Below are positions 49,188-56,434 of a stretch of 64,000 nt of DNA, piece by piece. The position numbers and the translations under genes were made by a program. The stretch lies in NCBI RefSeq assembly GCF_003851125.1, contig NZ_BGOW01000036.1, positions 41,041 to 105,040 of the forward strand, in the 5' to 3' direction. Origin of the DNA: Sulfuriferula multivorans (GTDB lineage: Bacteria; Pseudomonadota; Gammaproteobacteria; Burkholderiales; Sulfuriferulaceae). The stretch's first letter is position 1; each line of letters begins with the position of its first letter. Under the pieces are notes generated by a model, which saw only the letters and a program-made list of their open reading frames with translations, did no database searches and was not told the origin of the DNA.

Positions 49188-49206
49188 GGAACCGGCTCGG
49201 TACTCG

Positions 49207-49614
49207 TTATTTCTTTTTGGCGGCGATGGAAACCGCGGTGATGCCCGTGGACTTCACCACATCCATCACGTCCACCAGGTTCTGCAGTTCGCTGCCCTTG
49301 TCGCCATCGATCACCAAGTCGATGTCCTTGTGGGTGCGCTTCAGATTCTGCAGGCCTTGCTCCAGCGAGCCCAGGTCGTAGTCCTTGCCCTCCAGCTGCA
49401 GGCGCCCATGCTCGCCGATTGTGATGACCGCGTGGTAGGCCCGGTCCAGATGATCCGGCTGAGCTGATCCCGGCAGCTGGGTCTTGATTCCCGTGGCCGG
49501 GATCACATTCATGCTAATCAGCACGAAGAACACCAGCAGAAACATCATCACATCGATCATCGGAATGATTTCAATACGGGCCTTGCGGCGCGGTTGGTCT
49601 TGCCAAATAAGCAT
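49207..49614 (-). CDS. exbD: ExbD/TolR biopolymer transport protein
   Basis: A 135-residue protein with one transmembrane helix carrying the essential Asp (IIPMIDVMMFLLVFFVLISM, Asp in the MID segment) and a periplasmic domain. ATG at 49614 gives MLIWQDQPRRKARIEIIP; the frame runs on 24 codons upstream without similarity. It is the first gene after the 235-base gap that follows the ABC permease, so the tonB genes may have their own promoter. Confidence 0.92.
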   Translation of the reverse strand: MLIWQDQPRRKARIEIIPMIDVMMFLLVFFVLISMNVIPATGIKTQLPGSAQPDHLDRAYHAVITIGEHGRLQLEGKDYDLGSLEQGLQNLKRTHKDIDLVIDGDKGSELQNLVDVMDVVKSTGITAVSIAAKKK

Positions 49615-49777
49615 CGAATGCCTCCTAAAATGTTCGGTCAGTCGGATTTCAGGCAAAAGCGATCCCTGCACCCAAATCAGGCGCAAAAATTTTGTTTTCC
49701 AGGATATGGCCCTTCAACTGCGCGGTGGCGCTCATGCGCAACGCAAAGGCTCGCTTCGGACTGCCGACAATCCGGCC

Positions 49778-49831
49778 ACTATAGAGGACGTTTGTTACCG
49801 TAATATGAATTTACATATCATGATATGAATT
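49778..49831 (-). promoter_or_regulatory. Possible promoter and operator before exbD
   Basis: On the minus strand a TATAGT -10 lies at 49783-49778, with a poor -35 (ATATTA) 17 bases away. Next to it, at 49803-49831, ATATGAATT occurs twice with starts 20 bases apart, and the 14-base perfect palindrome CATATCATGATATG (49814-49827) lies across the second copy. The layout suits a repressor or activator covering two helical turns. It is not a Fur box. Confidence 0.45.
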
Positions 49832-49849
49832 CAAAAACCGGCAGAGAGT

Positions 49850-51538
49850 TCAGGAATGGTTTTGCCGCTTATGCAGGAGCGCTGCACCATGGGCCAGGGC
49901 TTTGATCCCCAGCACCACGGCTGCAATAGTGAACATGATGATGGTGGCGAAGGCGGCGGCCTGAGGCCAGTTTCCCGCATCGTTCAGGAGCAGGATGGAT
50001 ACTGCCGCCGGTGTGACCTCCGGGGAAACCAGGAAAATCAGCGCTGAAATAGTTACCATGCTGTGCATGAAATAGAACATGCCGATGCTCGCCATGGCCG
50101 GACGAATAAGGGGTAGTGTTACATGGCGGGCAGTGTGCAGGGCGCCGCCCCCCAGGGTATGGGAGGCCTCCTGAAGTCGACTGTCGACCTGCTTCAGTCC
50201 GGTAGTGGCGATCAGGAAAGCCTGCGCATGGTAATGATAGACCGTGCACAGGGACAGCAGCGCAACCGTCCCGTAGAGCCAATAGACGGGAAGCGACGGA
50301 TTGTTGAAGGCCAGCACATAGCCCAGGCCCAACACCATGCCTGGAACGGCGGCGGGCACTACCGATAGCAGATACAGAACCTGACGCAAGCGGCTGGACA
50401 GCTTGTGCACCACCATGGCAGCGAAGGTGGCCACCACCATGCCGATGACCGCTGTCGCCAGGGACATTTTCAGGCTCACCCACAGAGCGCCGTAACCGCC
50501 GGGTACATCCAGGGCGTAGTGCTTGAGGGTGAAGCCCAGATTGTAGGGCCATAGTTTAGTGAAGCTGGCAACCACTACCACCCCCACCACGGCGACAATA
50601 GCCAGCGCGACCGTCCCCAGAAAAAGGAGCATCGGGCCGTCTATGCGCCAGTTGCGTACCGGCCGATAGGGGGTGGCCTGCGACGAAATTGTGGCCTGGC
50701 GGCGGCCAATCCATTTTTCCGCGGCCACAGACAGCAAAACCGGAAACAGCAGCAGCACGCCGATCACCGCTCCCAAATGAAAGTTGGCCTGGCCCGCTAC
50801 CTGATTGTAAATCTCGGTGGCCAGCACGTTGTAGTCGCCTCCCAATACCATCGGGTTGCCAAATTCGCTGATGTTGATTGCGAAGCCCAGAAATATGGCC
50901 GACAGAACGCCGTAACGGGCGGTCGGCAAGGTGACGCTGAGAAAGCGCTTGAAACCGCCGGCCCCGAGTAGTTTGGCAGCCTCGTACAGCCGTGCATCCG
51001 CGGCCCCGAGGGACACCGACAGCACCAGATAGGCATGAGGCAGCCCATACAACACGTTGGCCAGCAGGATTCCCCAGAAGCCGTAGATGTCGATATCCGT
51101 GCCCAGGTAACGGTTGACGATACCATTACGACCGAGGATGAACTGCACCCCTAACGCCTGGATCAGGGATGGCGCGAACAGGGGAAGCAGCATCACGCTG
51201 TGCCACAGCATCTTGCCCGGCACCTTGGTCCGGCGTAGCGCGTAGGCATATCCGAAGGCGATGGCGGTGGTGGCCAGGGTCGCCCAAATCGATACGTTCA
51301 GGGTGTTGAACAAGGTCTCCCGGAAGTGGGAGTCCTGCATATAGCGGGCATAGTAGTCCAGGCTCCAGCGCCCGTCCGGGCGCAACACACTTTCCCGCAA
51401 GATTGTCCACAGGGGATAGAGCACGAACAGTGCAAGAGGCAGGATCGCCACCACTGCCACCAGAAACTCAGTCTGTTTCTTGCCGAGTTGCCAGCGGGTC
51501 TGGAGAGACGCGATCAAGGGCAGGCGTTCAGTGCTCAT
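49850..51538 (-). CDS. ABC permease, fused double domain (2-AEP/iron type)
   Basis: A 562-residue inner-membrane protein with about 12 helices, made of two consecutive BPD-type permease halves. Both contain an EAA-like loop: AADARLYEAAKLLGAGGFKR in the first half and VDSRLQEASHTLGGGALHTA in the second. This fused form occurs in FbpB-type iron and in putative 2-aminoethylphosphonate transporters. Its start overlaps the ATPase gene end by 11 bases. Confidence 0.88.
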   Translation of the reverse strand: MSTERLPLIASLQTRWQLGKKQTEFLVAVVAILPLALFVLYPLWTILRESVLRPDGRWSLDYYARYMQDSHFRETLFNTLNVSIWATLATTAIAFGYAYALRRTKVPGKMLWHSVMLLPLFAPSLIQALGVQFILGRNGIVNRYLGTDIDIYGFWGILLANVLYGLPHAYLVLSVSLGAADARLYEAAKLLGAGGFKRFLSVTLPTARYGVLSAIFLGFAINISEFGNPMVLGGDYNVLATEIYNQVAGQANFHLGAVIGVLLLFPVLLSVAAEKWIGRRQATISSQATPYRPVRNWRIDGPMLLFLGTVALAIVAVVGVVVVASFTKLWPYNLGFTLKHYALDVPGGYGALWVSLKMSLATAVIGMVVATFAAMVVHKLSSRLRQVLYLLSVVPAAVPGMVLGLGYVLAFNNPSLPVYWLYGTVALLSLCTVYHYHAQAFLIATTGLKQVDSRLQEASHTLGGGALHTARHVTLPLIRPAMASIGMFYFMHSMVTISALIFLVSPEVTPAAVSILLLNDAGNWPQAAAFATIIMFTIAAVVLGIKALAHGAALLHKRQNHS

Positions 51539-52589
51539 TCATCTGCCTGATCTCGTGAGGAGGGAGAAATACCGCCAATTGATCGCCGGGCGGTATCTCA
51601 ATGTTCACGCGTCCATATACCTCAAGACTGAGGAACTGATCGGCCAGAACGATTTCCAGACGGGTCTGTTTTCCCATGAATTGGGATTTCACCACGGTTG
51701 CCGGGAAACAGTTTTCCGTTTCATTACCCACAGCAAGTGTCACCGCTTCGGGTCGAATACCCACCCGAACGCAGTCGTTGTCCACAGGGCCGTGTATCGT
51801 CAGGGGAAGTCCCGCCAGCATTAACGCACCGCTCGCTGCTCGTTGCACCCGTAATACATTGATATCGCCTACGAAGCCAGCCACGAAGGCAGTCCTGGGG
51901 TGGTGGTACACTTCCGGCCCGCTGCCGATCTGCTCGATTCGGCCGTCCTTCATGACCACAATGCGATCTGCCACTGTCATGGCTTCTTCCTGGTCATGGG
52001 TGACCAGGATGGTGGTGATGCCGAGCCGGCTCTGCAGATCCCGCATGTCCCCGCGCAGCTGGGCGCGTACCTTGGCATCCAGGGCCGAAAAAGGTTCGTC
52101 CAGCAGCAGCACATGGGGCCGGCCTGCCAAGGCACGGGCAATAGCCACGCGCTGCTGTTGACCGCCGGAGAGTTGATGGGGCAGCTTGTCGATATGCTCG
52201 GCGAGTTGCACCAGCTCCAGCATCTCCTGCACCCGGCTGCGGGTGTCCACCCGGCCCCACTTGCGGCAGCGCAGTCCATAAGCCACGTTTTTGCCTACCG
52301 TCAGATGGGGAAATAGTGAGTAGGACTGGAACACCATGCCGAAATTACGGAACTGGGGTGGTGCGTGGGTGATGTCTTGGCCGCCCAGGGTGATGTGGCC
52401 GGAGTCGGGTGTTTCCAAACCGGAAATCAATCGCAGCAGGGTGGTCTTGCCGCAGCCAGAGGGGCCGAGGAAACACACCAATTCACCTGCGTTGATGGTG
52501 AGGCTGGCATCCCGTACGGCGGTATAACCATTGAAGGATTTACTGATGCCGGAAAGGCTCAGTAAACCGGCATTGTCTGTAGTTGTCAT
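51528..52589 (-). CDS. ABC transporter ATPase (FbpC/PhnT type)
   Basis: A 353-residue ATPase: Walker A FLGPSGCGKTTLLRLISGLE, Q-loop MVFQSYSLFPHLTVGKN, signature HQLSGGQQQRVAIARALAGR, Walker B HVLLLDEPFSALDAKVRAQL and the switch His in TILVTHDQEEAM. The C-terminal TOBE region (DCVRVGIRPEAVTLAVG) suits iron, spermidine or AEP-type importers. It lies between the binding protein gene and the permease gene, completing a standard importer. Confidence 0.92.
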   Translation of the reverse strand: MTTTDNAGLLSLSGISKSFNGYTAVRDASLTINAGELVCFLGPSGCGKTTLLRLISGLETPDSGHITLGGQDITHAPPQFRNFGMVFQSYSLFPHLTVGKNVAYGLRCRKWGRVDTRSRVQEMLELVQLAEHIDKLPHQLSGGQQQRVAIARALAGRPHVLLLDEPFSALDAKVRAQLRGDMRDLQSRLGITTILVTHDQEEAMTVADRIVVMKDGRIEQIGSGPEVYHHPRTAFVAGFVGDINVLRVQRAASGALMLAGLPLTIHGPVDNDCVRVGIRPEAVTLAVGNETENCFPATVVKSQFMGKQTRLEIVLADQFLSLEVYGRVNIEIPPGDQLAVFLPPHEIRQMNEH

Positions 52590-52621
52590 GAAGCCAAAAA
52601 TCGATGGAGTTCAACAAAGGA

Positions 52622-52636
52622 GGGGCAAGACGCCCC
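52622..52636 (-). other. Small hairpin between binding-protein and ATPase genes
   Basis: GGGGC (52622-52626) pairs with GCCCC (52632-52636) around a five-base loop, 5 bases after the binding-protein stop. Hairpins at this place often keep the binding-protein message more abundant than the rest of an ABC operon. Weak evidence. Confidence 0.35.
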
Positions 52637-52641
52637 GGCGG

Positions 52642-53670
52642 TCAGTGGTGCTCAATCTCCCGCTGCCAGCGGGCCAGGGTCTGGGAACGTGTCTCCATGG
52701 ACTGCTTGAAATTCATGGGGAAAAGCACCTTCTTCACATCCGCAGGCAGGCCGACGGCGGTCTCGTCCGCGCTGTGCCGCACGCCTGCGATGCCCACGAT
52801 CTCCTTGTACTTGCCATACAGCTTCACGGCGGAATCGGAGATGGTCCAATCCAAAAAACGCTCCGCGTCGTGCTTGTGGGTGGAGGCCGCCACCAGGGCG
52901 TTGGCCTCCAGCTCATAGCCGGCGCCTTCTTTGGGAATCACCATTTTCACCGGATAGCCTTGCTTGACAGCCTCCATCGCCACAATGGCCGACGAAGCGC
53001 CGACGGCATACTCGCCCGTACTGGCCATGTTGCAGGGACGCGAACCGGACTTGGCATACTGCGCCACGTTGACGTTCAGATGTTTGAGAAAATCCCAACC
53101 CTTTTCACCGCCCATGCCCTGAAGGATCGACACTACCTGGAGATAGCCGGTGCCGGAGGAGGCCGGATTGGGCATGACTACTTCACCCTTGTAGGCTGGG
53201 TTCAACAGGTCCGACCAGCCGGTAGGCATGGGCAGGCCTTTGCGTTTCAGGCGATCCGTATTGACGCATAGAGCGGCCATGTAACCGGTGGGAGCAAACC
53301 ATTTGCCGCCCGCGTCCCTGAACTGGGCCGGCATACGCTGTAGCCCTTTAGGCTGATAAGGCACCAGCAGTGCCTGGATGCGCGGGTCCATCATGTTGGT
53401 CAAGGCCCAACCCCAAATGACGTCATAACGTGGGTGGCTGGCTTCGCTCAGAATACGCGCGCCCAGATCGCCGGTGGACATGCGCAGCACATTGACCTTG
53501 AGGTCGGGCATGTCCTTCCTGGCAGCGGCCAGGTAGTCAGCAATCTCAGGTTCCTCCAAGGATGTGTAGACAGTGATCTCGCCCGCGTTGGCCTGAGGAG
53601 ACTGGGTCACGAAAAAACCGATGACGGCCGCAGCCAGAATCACGACGCTGGCAACAGATTTGAAATGCAT
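52642..53670 (-). CDS. Periplasmic binding protein, 2-aminoethylphosphonate/iron type
   Basis: A 342-residue exported protein, signal SVASVVILAAAVIGFFVTQS cut near ANA. The mature start EITVYTSLEEPEIADYLAAA, then NVLRMSTGDLGARILSEASH and YDVIWGWALTNM, resembles putative 2-aminoethylphosphonate binders (PhnS2-like) as well as FbpA. Later PNPASSGTGYLQVVSILQGM and PCNMASTGEYAVGASSAIV. FbpA iron binders usually have a Tyr-Tyr pair near the end, which is not evident here. ATG 53670 has AGAGG upstream; the frame extends 41 codons further. Confidence 0.85.
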   Translation of the reverse strand: MHFKSVASVVILAAAVIGFFVTQSPQANAGEITVYTSLEEPEIADYLAAARKDMPDLKVNVLRMSTGDLGARILSEASHPRYDVIWGWALTNMMDPRIQALLVPYQPKGLQRMPAQFRDAGGKWFAPTGYMAALCVNTDRLKRKGLPMPTGWSDLLNPAYKGEVVMPNPASSGTGYLQVVSILQGMGGEKGWDFLKHLNVNVAQYAKSGSRPCNMASTGEYAVGASSAIVAMEAVKQGYPVKMVIPKEGAGYELEANALVAASTHKHDAERFLDWTISDSAVKLYGKYKEIVGIAGVRHSADETAVGLPADVKKVLFPMNFKQSMETRSQTLARWQREIEHH

Positions 53671-54057
53671 TGTGGGAAACCTCTGGAAAAAACAATGAGG
53701 CGGCAATCTAGCATGATGGCGTCGCGATATTTGTGAAGATTTCGTGACGGCAAGGATATGGGTATTCGATGCACTCCGGGTTTTAATAGGCATTTGAAAT
53801 GCCGGACCGAACTGGGGCGTATCGAAGAAAATAGCGCCCTAACTTGCAGGGGTAGCAATAGGGAAGGTAATCCAGATATGTGTACGGTAGCGAACAATCA
53901 GTTTGGAAATGGGTCTGTAACATATTGACTGTTTCCCGATCCAGGAGGTTCGGAGAAACTCGGGCTTGAACTTGATCGGGCATGGCGGGAGATGGCTAGT
54001 GTTAGCCGAAAATAGCTTCCCGTTGATCCACAATCAATAACGCTGGAAGGAGGAAAA
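53671..54057. promoter_or_regulatory. Control region before the ABC/TonB run, with PHO-box-like repeat
   Basis: 387 bases without a supported gene, between the binding protein gene and the divergent barrel gene. On the minus strand CCGTCACGAAATCTTCAC (53750-53733) has two TCAC half-sites 11 bases apart, the spacing of a PHO box, but only about 9-10 of 14 half-site bases fit the consensus. The perfect palindrome GGCATTTGAAATGCC spans 53789-53803. A TAGATT lies 22 bases beyond the repeat, farther than in textbook Pho promoters. Confidence 0.4.
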
Positions 54058-55032
54058 ATGCTGATACGGAAAATGGCTGTCTCCGGTTTGTTGATGTTTG
54101 TTTACTCATCTTGCGGGGCGCAGGATTTAAGCCTGCTGGCGGGGGGGATGCGAGCTTCCGGTATCCCCGATACTTCATACGCCTGGGAACTGGATTACCG
54201 TCAGGGACTGAACGAAAACCTGGCATTTACCCTCTCCTGGCTAAATGAAGGCCATGTTCTCCATCATCACCGCGATGGTCAGAGTGCCCAAATCTGGGCA
54301 CGCACTAATCTGCTGGATCGGCATTTATCGCTTGCCGCAGGTGTGGGGCCATATTTTTATTACGATACGACCGGTGCTGGCGCGGGATATATGGATAAGC
54401 ACGGTTGGGGAACCATATCCAGTCTGGCCGCCACCTATTACACGAAAAGCGGATGGATTTACGAGGCGCGGGCTAACCGTGTGATTGCCAGCACCAGCAT
54501 CAATACCACCTCCATGTTGTTTGGCATTGGCTATCAACTGGAGCCTCCATTGGGTACGGAATCTTCCGCAAGTACCCCACCTCAGACCGAGAAGCCGACC
54601 ACGAATCAGGTTACGTTTTTTCTAGGCCAGACTATCGTCAACAGTTTCGCATCCCAACATGACACAGCGCGAGCCATTGAGTTTAGACACGGCGTATCGC
54701 CCCATTTCGAATGGTCCGCCAGTTGGTTGAACGAAGGCGATGCGCGCCTGATTCGACGCGATGGTGTAATCGCGCAGGCGTGGCTGGTGCATGGATTCTT
54801 TGATAATCGATTTACGCTGGGTGCAGGTCTGGGACCGTACTTCAGTATTGACCGCTATCGCGCGCCGCAGCCGGGCGAAGCAAGCAATATTACGGTTTCC
54901 GCCATTGTGACAGCCACAGCAGCCATACGCTTGAGTCCGCACGCCTATCTGCGCACATCCTGGAATCGCATTGCCAGCACCTACAATCGTGATACGGACG
55001 TGATATTGATGGGACTGGGTTACAGCTTCTGA
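54058..55032 (+). CDS. Outer-membrane beta-barrel protein with duplicated domain
   Basis: A 324-residue exported protein (signal RKMAVSGLLMFVYSSCGAQD, cut near GAQ). It consists of two homologous halves of about 135 residues joined by a Pro/Thr linker (ESSASTPPQTEKPTTNQ). Matching landmarks are FTLSWLNEGH / WSASWLNEGD, HHHRDGQSAQIWA / LIRRDGVIAQAWL, LAAGVGPYFYYD / LGAGLGPYFSID and SMLFGIGYQL / VILMGLGYSF. Alternating strands ending in an aromatic residue suggest an eight-stranded barrel per half. No family name is recognised with confidence. AGGAGG lies just upstream. Confidence 0.75.
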   Translation: MLIRKMAVSGLLMFVYSSCGAQDLSLLAGGMRASGIPDTSYAWELDYRQGLNENLAFTLSWLNEGHVLHHHRDGQSAQIWARTNLLDRHLSLAAGVGPYFYYDTTGAGAGYMDKHGWGTISSLAATYYTKSGWIYEARANRVIASTSINTTSMLFGIGYQLEPPLGTESSASTPPQTEKPTTNQVTFFLGQTIVNSFASQHDTARAIEFRHGVSPHFEWSASWLNEGDARLIRRDGVIAQAWLVHGFFDNRFTLGAGLGPYFSIDRYRAPQPGEASNITVSAIVTATAAIRLSPHAYLRTSWNRIASTYNRDTDVILMGLGYSF

Positions 55033-55111
55033 TCGTAGATCGGCGCCAATCGTTGGTGAGCCGGGTTTGCTGGGAGCATCGTCGACATGGCATCTTTTAT
55101 CTGCGCGTCAG

Positions 55112-55303
55112 GTTGACACTCAAGCAGACGGCGGCAATCTTTACTTGAAAGCGAAGGGCGACGTCAGATCGTGGGTTTTCCGATACAAGCAGGCAGACAA
55201 GGTACGCGAGATCGGCATGAGCGCGACACATACCCACACGTTGGCGGAGGTACGCGATAAGACCGAGCAGATGTGCCGGTCAGTATCTGATGGCACCGAG
55301 CTT
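55112..55303 (+). pseudogene. Remnant of a tyrosine integrase N-terminus
   Basis: In one frame 64 residues resemble the DUF4102 arm-binding domain of P4-type integrases: ADGGNLYLKAKGDVRSWVFR, YKQADKVREIGM and THTLAEVRDKTEQM. Both the normal start and the catalytic domain are missing; the frame stops 12 codons later (55339). It is a degraded piece of a mobile element, close to the toxin-antitoxin genes and tRNA-Ser. Confidence 0.7.
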
Positions 55304-55394
55304 ATGGCCACATGCGGACGCGTGTGCTGGCGCTGGTAACGTGGTAAGACTGGTAAGCGCTGCTTGATGCGGAAACAATAGCTCAACCAATAAT

Positions 55395-55428
55395 AACGCT
55401 TTACAATACTAACGCTGTGCAATATTAT
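55395..55428 (+). promoter_or_regulatory. higBA promoter with tandem 16-bp repeat
   Basis: AACGCTTTACAATACT (55395-55410) is followed directly by AACGCTGTGCAATATT (55411-55426), identical at 13 of 16 positions. TTTACA (55400-55405) and TATTAT (55423-55428) form a -35/-10 pair with 17-base spacing inside these repeats. The -10 ends 5 bases before the higB ATG, so the transcript would be essentially leaderless. HigA bound to the repeats would block the promoter. Confidence 0.6.
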
Positions 55429-55433
55429 AAACC

Positions 55434-55715
55434 ATGATTCAGACTTTTGCTGACAAGCAGACTGCCGCAATCTTCCATGGCCTTGAGGTGCGGAAGCTGC
55501 CCAAGACCATCCAGGCTACAGCCCGGAGAAAGTTGAAACTGATTGACTCGGCGGCAATGCTGGAAAGCCTGCGCATGCCACCCGGGAACCGTCTGGAACA
55601 ACTCAAGGGTAACCGTACAGGACAATGGAGCATTCGCATCAATGACCAGTGGTGTATCTGTTTCACATGGCGCGATGGTCATGCGTTCGACGCCGAGATT
55701 GTCGATTATCACTGA
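55434..55715 (+). CDS. higB: HigB-type RelE-family toxin
   Basis: A 93-residue ribosome-dependent mRNA interferase. It starts MIQTFADKQTAAIFHGLEVR, has LKLIDSAAMLESLRMPPGNR and LKGNRTGQWSIRINDQWCIC, and ends DAEIVDYH. These are the RelE/HigB signatures, with Arg residues of the catalytic face. There is no Shine-Dalgarno sequence before the ATG. As usual for HigBA, the toxin precedes the antitoxin. Confidence 0.93.
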   Translation: MIQTFADKQTAAIFHGLEVRKLPKTIQATARRKLKLIDSAAMLESLRMPPGNRLEQLKGNRTGQWSIRINDQWCICFTWRDGHAFDAEIVDYH

Positions 55716-55727
55716 CGAGGTAACAAA

Positions 55728-56081
55728 ATGAGTATTGATCGCAAAGATTTAGACAAAATGGACTTTCGCGCCGTGGCTACCGGAAAGCGGCTCGCGCCGG
55801 TACATCCTGGAGATGTGCTGATGAATGATTTTATTGAGCCCATGGGCATCACCCGTTACAAGGTTGCCAAGCTGATCAATGTGCAGCAGCGGCGCGTCGA
55901 CGAGATTTGTGCCGGTAACCGCGCAATCACGGCAGATACTGCCTTACGGCTGGCAAAACTGTTTGGCATGGATGCGCAAACCTGGATGAATCTCCAGGCT
56001 CAGTACGATCTGGAAACCGCGGAACTGGAACTGGGGGAGCGGATCGACAAGGAGGTTTCACCGCTGCAAGTGGCGGCATAA
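55728..56081 (+). CDS. higA: HigA-type antitoxin
   Basis: A 117-residue XRE-family helix-turn-helix protein: APVHPGDVLMNDFIEPMGIT, then YKVAKLINVQQRRVDEICAG, then GNRAITADTALRLAKLFGMD. It neutralises HigB and represses the operon. It begins 12 bases after higB, with GAGG before the ATG. The N-terminus is longer than usual by about 20 residues (MSIDRKDLDKMDFRAVATGK). Downstream, 56109-56130 forms a weak 6-base-pair hairpin without a T-run. Confidence 0.94.
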   Translation: MSIDRKDLDKMDFRAVATGKRLAPVHPGDVLMNDFIEPMGITRYKVAKLINVQQRRVDEICAGNRAITADTALRLAKLFGMDAQTWMNLQAQYDLETAELELGERIDKEVSPLQVAA

Positions 56082-56232
56082 GGAGTTTAACCGCTGGGTT
56101 TGCATGATGCCAGCATGGTGGAAGGCTGGCGCTAAAACCAGATCGAGCGCTGTCACTGGGTAAAAATAGCGGTAGGAACTGACACTACATCAAAACAAAT
56201 AATTATTTATTATCAATATGTTGTGTTATATA

Positions 56233-56323
56233 TGGCGGAGAGGGTGGGATTTGAACCCACGATGACGGAAACCGCCATACCGGATTTCGAGTCCGGCGCA
56301 TTCGACCACTCTGCCACCTCTCC
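56233..56323 (-). tRNA. tRNA-Ser (anticodon CGA)
   Basis: Read on the minus strand: acceptor GGAGAGG pairing with CCTCTCC, D-arm GCAGAGTGGTCGAATGC, anticodon loop CTCGAAA with CGA flanked by CCGGA/TCCGG, a long variable arm and T-arm GTGGGTTCAAATCCCAC. Discriminator G and encoded CCA (56235-56233). Its 3' end faces the integrase remnant and higBA, the usual geometry of a tRNA attachment site, but no second copy of the tRNA end was found. Confidence 0.94.
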
Positions 56324-56434
56324 AAGAGAGGCGCAATTGTACCCGCAAGCTCCGTTAAATAGAAGCCGCGAAACGGAAGGCCTGGCTAATGCCTCTGGGT
56401 AGACAAGCCAGAGATTCTCAGCGAGACTTGCCCC

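Noticed and set aside
49803..49831. Fur box before exbD
   Set aside because: The palindrome CATATCATGATATG does not fit the GATAAT-based Fur consensus.
56109..56130. Terminator after higA
   Set aside because: Only six base pairs with a ten-base loop and no T-run.
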